64,000 nt of DNA from Paramacrobiotus metropolitanus (taxonomy: Eukaryota > Tardigrada > Eutardigrada > Parachela > Macrobiotidae). The notes under the pieces were generated by a model, which was given only the letters and a program-made list of their open reading frames with translations, was not told where the DNA came from and did not search any database. The position numbers and the translations under genes were made by a program. The DNA is taken from contig NW_026570316.1 of NCBI RefSeq assembly GCF_019649055.1, forward strand, positions 372,001 through 436,000, written 5' to 3'. Shown piece after piece: positions 58,240 to 64,000 of this stretch. The first letter of the stretch is position 1; each line of letters starts with the position of its first letter.

Positions 58240-61200
58240 GACGACTTGCGGCGACCTTTCAGTGGATGCACTGTTGCAGCATCGAGCGAAGGCAGGCGTA
58301 GTTTGAGAGGCGGAAGTCAGTAATACTTTTCTGCACTTCAGGAATAGTGAAATTTGTGGTTGAATACAGTAGATGGAGAAGGATTGACAATGTTGTTTTC
58401 ATCTTAGGACAGGAACAGTTTGTTTCAAATCTATCTCTGCTGGCTGTGGATTAATCGCTGCAGGGTGGCATTGGTGACCTTCGATGGTTTTCAAACAGTG
58501 CGTTTAACGGGCGCAATATTCTCAACCCGATTAGAATTTTTCGATTTTCGAGGCATTAGTACACTGTTGTTTAAGTATGTACGAAAGGATGTAGTAGCGC
58601 ACGTCCTCGTCTTAAAAATGCCACACAGACATGGCTTAGGACAAAGTCGCAACATCTCCACACGGTAGATGCAGCGCAGTGCACTGTACGACTGAGTTCA
58701 AAATATCCGTTTCGTACAAGTGCACTGCACCGCTTGCGTACAGAATGCTGGGTATGGGGTTATGCGACCATTTAGTCCTACATTGTACGTCGTTGCGCGT
58801 AGTGTAGCGAGTAGTCACTATACTACAGATACATCTGCACCATTAAAATGAAGTGTGGTAAAATTGACGGCAAAATATCAGTTCCTCTGCAACGTTTAAA
58901 ACGGTGTTTGACTTTTACCTTTCTCTTATCGTCGTTCTTCTTTTGCTGACATGCTTTTTCTATGTGTTCTTTATGGCCGAAGAGATTGCATCGCGTATCC
59001 CAGTACCAACACTCATCCTGTTTGTGGCGCCACTGGCCTCGTCACTTGCACCTGCCCTGGACGCTTCCTCTTATTGAGTCTCTTCCTCTTCGTCACTCCC
59101 TCCTTTCTTCGTCTCTTTACAAAAGCGCATGACGTTTCTCCTTGCCATATCCGGAAGTCCAACACAAATAATTTGCAGAGTAGGGGTATGCGTTAACGTT
59201 CAGTAAAGGCGTAACACGGATTCCCAGTTTGTCTCCTAATACTGCAGAGTTTTATGACAAGCACAGAGGCCGTCCCGCAAAGTAGGGAATACGTTCCTCA
59301 GAAAAGATCTCCATGAGCACGTCGGTAGTACGCTTGCTGAAAATGGTGGGAATACCATTCTGCAGAGCAAAATAGTCAATAAAATTTCACAACGTAGCAT
59401 GTAATCCACAAACTTATTTGAACATTTACCGATACTACGGCGCGCTAAGCAGTGGGGATCGGATATCAGTGGTACCATGTTGCAGTTGCAAAGTGTGTTC
59501 AGTGTGTTCTTGGTAATGGCTACTGTACTCTAGCCGATGCGCTACGATGCTTTTGAATTTTGATGCCTTATTATGTTGTACGAACACTTTGTAGTCTTCG
59601 CTTACAGTGTTAATACCCGTCCCTGAGACGGGCTTGTACTTCTACATGGAATTCGGAAATCCACAATAACTTGCCGCCTGGCTGGTGTTTTAAGTTTTGC
59701 CTGAAAACGGTGCTTAAATAGCACCGCGGAGTACACACTGTGTCAACGCAGGTAATCGTAGGTCCGGTACGTAATTTGCTTGAACCAATCACCTATCTCC
59801 TTTTTTCTTTTCTTTCACATATCTCTTTGCAGTTTTGTTGACCGTCACCTCTTTGGTACTATCCTTCCTTGTTTCGTTGACTCTTGCTGTATTCTTTATA
59901 GCAATTAGCAAGACGGAGGCGAGCGTTTTCTATTTACAGAGCATCAGAATTCTTCTGGTTGCTTCACTTCTTACTTCTGCCACTAGGACAACGCTTAATG
60001 CGCTAGGACAAATTTTCATAAGGACCGTACGTACTTGGGAAATCGCAAAGAACGGTCTTGTCCTGAAGCCGTGTCGCATAGTCAATCCAGCTTTCCATCT
60101 TCACCTCGGCGAAGGCTGAAGAACAACGCGTATTCCGTTATCTGGTTTTAGTTTGTTTGGCTAGTTGGGCAGCACACAATTACAATAAGCCTGCGCAGAT
60201 TTACACTAATTAAAATTATTAATTTTAGTTGGGTTGGTATTCGGTGCGTAAGGTAGGTGTCTGGCTGGTAAACGGTGTTTCGTGACCAGCTCTGCCAGGG
60301 TGAAATCGGAGGGCATTTTGCTTGCACACTGAGACAAGAAAGCAGCAGTGCTTTGGCGTCGATTAGTTGATCACCAATTTGAGCAATATACGGTTTTTAT
60401 CCACGTGCAGATCTGCCAAGGCAGTAATAGTTGTGGAATCAAAGCTTCAACGCTTTGTACTCAATCGTTTCTAGAATAGACGTCGATAATCGATCCTCTG
60501 GAGTCGCCATTGTCACACAATATAATTGTTTACTTCCCCCTTTTCCCACTTAAAGTTAGAAAAATGCTACACAATTCACGATTTGAAGACTGACTGCGAA
60601 ACTGATTCTTCCTGCGCTTCGGTAACGGTTGTTTTGTTGGTAATATAAAGGTTCGCATTTTCTGTTGAATTATACCAAACCAAAAAGAATCGTTCACATT
60701 CTTAAGTCGTAGGCGGTAAAAATAGACGTCTGTAATACCAAATTTTAGGGTAGTTATTTTTTTATTATACAGATTCTGTAAGCTGTGCGTTTTGTGAGAA
60801 AAAATATGCTGTAAAAAGTGGTGGGTTATGAATCTTGGAAATGTATTTATGTGTGAGTTGTCTGGCCAATTCGCATTCGTCCCTGATTTCCGAAGGCTAT
60901 TACGATTATAGTACCAATATCATCACAAAGTAAACAAGATTGGGATTTAATTCTATCATAATGAATTCGAATATACGGGGGCTGTCTCAATTGTTCCATC
61001 TCTTCGGTACTGGAAAACAGTTACTTTAATAGACGTTTAATTATACGGTAGGGATTAGGGAACCACTGGGGCGCACTATGCAGTTACGGACACATTAGAC
61101 AACTACAACGTGTAAATGTACGTACATATTAGCAAATAAGTTCTAGTATAACATAATGCATACAATGAGTTTTAATGGTACTCTTGACTGATAATCGGTT

Positions 61201-61500
61201 ATCCTTGCGACCGGCTTCTGCCCACACTTCAGCACCAAATGCATGTGCTTGTTCACGTCAGCGTTAGCATGCTTCATCCTTCCACAAAGGTCAACCAGTC
61301 CTGAAGAACGAAATGCCACTATTGCTGAAGTGATACTGTTCCCAGCTAAAATGATATGCTTGCTATTTTATTTTAAAACAGTGTGGTGTACGATGGTGGA
61401 GCGTGTAGGTCGTTACCTCGACAGAGTAAACCAAGCTGTTATTTTTCAAATACACACACGTAAACATCCTCATAAATTTTTAAAATAAACGTCTAGTTCA
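58240..61500. other. No recognised gene
   Basis: Short frames only. A hydrophobic one at 59835-60119 could contain one or two membrane spans but has no supporting splice or homology signal. Confidence 0.45.
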
Positions 61501-61938
61501 TCGGCAGTCATATCCAGTAGATGCTCTTCAGACTGCGTATAAAAACCGGCAAAACTACCGCCCATCTCCGGAAGGGCAGCCATGATTTCGTCCACTCTGG
61601 TGGGTACCTGGAAATCGTTTAGTCAGCCGTACCCTTCGGTTGGCACCATGGCGGGCGGTGGGGACGCAGGAGACATGGTGGGAACCACAGGCTGTGGTGG
61701 GCGCATGGCGGTGGCTGGTTTCAATGGCACGTCCACCCCCATTTTTACCGGTGTCCAGGTACGCTTCGGTGCCGGTAGTTCATCCTTCACAACGGCGTTG
61801 TCATCGATGGTGATGACATCGAAACGGCGCTACACTGGAGAGCGGGGACATTCGGCAGCAGTGACCAAGGCCTCTTGGAAATTACGCTGGCACCACTCGA
61901 CGTGGTGCTCTATGGTGAACATTTCCGTGGATAACTAG
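61500..61938 (-). pseudogene. Decayed host-like reading frame with two in-frame stops
   Basis: One minus-strand frame runs over about 145 codons from 61938 to about 61500. Its pieces are MFTIEHHVEWCQRNFQEAL; then TAG; FDVITIDDNAVVKDELPAP; a Pro-rich stretch; then TGA; VPTRVDEIMAALPEMGGSF and EEHLLDMTADELDVYF. Composition (an acidic amphipathic end, a Pro-rich middle, helix-like start) suggests a regulatory protein, not a transposon. I do not recognise the family. A frame that stays open except for two stop codons is the mark of a fairly young pseudogene or of base-call errors. Confidence 0.4.
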
Positions 61939-62066
61939 TCGGGGTGATAGAAAGTTTTTGCCTATTTAAATATTTATTGATTTGAGTTTTATTATGGTTG
62001 GTAAGAATTCAGAGCAGTACAAAATACCACGAATATCATTTATTTGTAATAAATGGATAAAAGTTC

Positions 62067-62351
62067 CTAATAAAGTACTAACGTATAGTTAAGATGTTGC
62101 TTTTTTGCACGGAAAACTTGAACGGCGACATCCGGTTGGTCAGTAACATTTTGCTTGTGCTTCAGTTTTTCCAGAATTTCTGGCCACTTTGGATTGCCGG
62201 CAACAGTAATAAAAAATGTGCCGTACCGTGCTGCAACAGTCAGAGCTTGAGCAGTTCGTTTTCGTTCTGACCGTTTTGGTCCCGAAAGGTTTTCAGGAAG
62301 ATCACGTGCTGCTGGAAACTGTAGAGCCATGTCCAGAGACATTTTCATCAA
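62067..62351 (-). pseudogene. Helitron Rep/helicase-like N-terminal fragment
   Basis: The minus-strand frame contains ARYGTFFITVAGNPKWPEIL followed by DQPDVAVQVFRAKKQHL. This matches the Helitron helicase-like (Rep-side) region, where the family reads GxPDLFITFTCNPxWPEI and DRPDLVARVFxxK. It is about 95 codons, with no HUH catalytic motif in view. It is a truncated relic. Confidence 0.75.
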
Positions 62352-62672
62352 TCAACTCTTATTTTACGAAATCCAGGAGTTATGTTATTTTCGGGTAAGG
62401 ATTTTGTGCGTTCTTTTGCTTGTTAGGCGCGAAGTGAATAAATGCATGTGAAATAATTATGAACCATGCTGACAGCTTGCTGAATTACAGTTTCTCGTTT
62501 GCTGCTGTTTGGTTTTTGTAGCCAATCATCTACGGAAAAGACGATCAGGTTATCAGTAGATCTGTTTTAATATCTTTGAGTATTGCTTTACTACCCTGCA
62601 GATGCGAAGTGGTGTTACTTCCGCGTAGTTTGGAGCGATACTAGTTCTGTGTTACGAATAGTTGTGATGCCA

Positions 62673-62744
62673 TGGATTTCGCATTCGGCAGCTCCAAGAA
62701 CTGTCGATAATGGCAGTTTTGGTATCTGCTGAAAGCGGAAACCC
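62673..62744 (+). repeat. Short palindromic repeat, copy 4
   Basis: Same arms as the copy at 44642 (TTCGCATTCGGCAG / CTGCTGAAAGCGGAA), with the shared right flank CCCTGTGGTCCGTAA. Confidence 0.78.
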
Positions 62745-63229
62745 TGTGGTCCGTAATTTTAAAACTGTTCTACTAAATCCTCTTATATTTGCGAGCAGCA
62801 TTAAATACCTCAGGTATTATTGATGATACCCGTGTAGTGATGAGTTTCAAGTTAGATACAACGATACTTCAAATTCGGGAACATATTAAAACACCGGTAT
62901 AAGAGTTTCCTATCGTATAATTCGTGGCATGAGTGTAGGCACGCAAATGTAAGGACGGTTAACCGTTTGTACAGCTGTTTAATATACGGTAAACGGCACT
63001 TGTTCACTCACTCGCTTATTACATAGTAATAAAAGTTTAGTAAACAAGTACTTATACTAAAACGATTTGAAAATTAAAATGTATGCTAAAACGACTATTT
63101 CCACTCTAGCGCACACTCAGACACACTGTGGTCAGCGGTTGATGTTACGCAGCTTACTGATATTACGCTTGGTACACGTACGTTACATAGCAGAATTAAC
63201 AATAAGTAATTAATAAATGCCACTCATTG

Positions 63230-64000
63230 TTGTGCACCGCTTTATAGGCGCGTTAGTGTACACTATGGTGTCAACCTGGTACATAAAAATTAATCTACTC
63301 GATTAGAAGCAATGTAAACACTGAGATCCAGTTGCTAAGCAAGCAGCACAGCACATTGGTTGCACAGTTGCTAATCAAGCAGCAGTTACCGCATTCAGCA
63401 GCGTTATTAATGCAGAGCTTTAGTGAAAATGTTTAATGTGGCTCCGAATCCCCCGTACATCTAAATGCGTTTACAGTACTACGTACTTCTATGTAAACAA
63501 AATCCTATAAATTTTGTATTGAAGTACTTACGCTTAGTGGCAAACTAGTCCGATTCTTCTAAACGAACCACCTTTTAAGTAATTAATTTATATAACTGCG
63601 TCGTGATAGATGCCGTACTGAGGAGATGTACCCGGGGGGCGTACACAAAGTTATTTAAATTACACATTTCTAACATACAGATATTTTGTTTTCCCCGGAA
63701 CCGCGGTAGCCACATGACGACACAATCGCTGCTCATGTAAGTGCACAGGTAAGTACACAAAGATGGTTATTGCTTATAAGAAGTGTTTTACTGTATTGGT
63801 GATAATCTTACCAGTGCTTCGTCGGTTCGCGAGACGGGCTGGTAATGTCCCAGTGGGTTGTGGTTTCAGTAGTTTCCGGTAGAGGAAGTAAGAGTCCGGT
63901 TTAGCCGCGGTGAAAACCCTTTTCCATTGCGGTCGAATACTGTTTTTTGAACAGCGAAACTCTTTCTGGCAAAGCTGAGTGACGGATCGCTGACGGTCAA
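63230..64000 (+). repeat. Dispersed repeat, copy B, cut by window end
   Basis: Collinear with 51960-52880 in the same orientation. It continues to the last base of the window, so its true end is unseen. Confidence 0.75.

Overview
The window is eukaryotic nuclear DNA from an invertebrate animal. Genes have GT-AG introns of roughly 60-560 bp. Long gene-poor stretches are filled with retrotransposon and DNA-transposon remains. Host genes I recognise are animal-type: a TMEM151-family membrane protein, a receptor tyrosine kinase (RTK) and an OB-fold protein. An ecdysozoan, possibly a tardigrade, is compatible, but the sequence does not prove the phylum. Nothing bacterial (operons, Shine-Dalgarno sites, CRISPR) was seen.

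Layout. 1-10063: an env-bearing Ty3/Gypsy LTR element on the minus strand, with a left LTR cut by the window edge and an identical right LTR. 10531-14463: a large inverted-repeat structure holding two nested non-autonomous elements. 14529-14993: an unrecognised minus-strand reading frame. 15510-16711: a two-exon TMEM151-like gene. 19016-19868: a tandem-core element. 23044-23340: two exons of an OB-fold protein. 25914-26926: a Gypsy relic. 28681-31078: a FLYWCH/MULE transposon whose transposase gene contains an intron. 33726-37585: two more tandem-core elements, another Gypsy relic and a PIF1-type helicase relic. 39909-43840: a second, env-less Gypsy element on the minus strand. 45175-45836: a TTAA-flanked MITE. 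46248-51213: the RTK locus. 51563-53186: further MITEs and a dispersed repeat. 57743-64000: scattered relics (a transposon ORF, a decayed host-like reading frame, a Helitron Rep fragment) and a second copy of the dispersed repeat.

The most interesting locus is 46248-51213 on the plus strand. Fourteen exons can be chained by splice sites and phase into a signal peptide, an astacin-fold domain that has lost all three zinc histidines and the catalytic glutamate, a second Cys-containing ectodomain, a membrane span, and a complete tyrosine kinase domain with a glycine loop, [12 protein letters not shown] and DFG. A pseudo-protease used as the ectodomain of an RTK is an architecture I do not know from any described family. 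An optional exon carrying its own stop would release the astacin-like part as a soluble protein. Two single-base indels in T runs and one in-frame TGA interrupt the chain. The LTR element has the same kind of frameshift although its LTRs match base for base, so consensus error in the sequence is a serious alternative to gene decay.

A second theme is a family of four elements (11761, 19016, 33726, 37241). All share a tandem core of CCTAAGAAA-type units and 9-bp target duplications but carry different subterminal arms.
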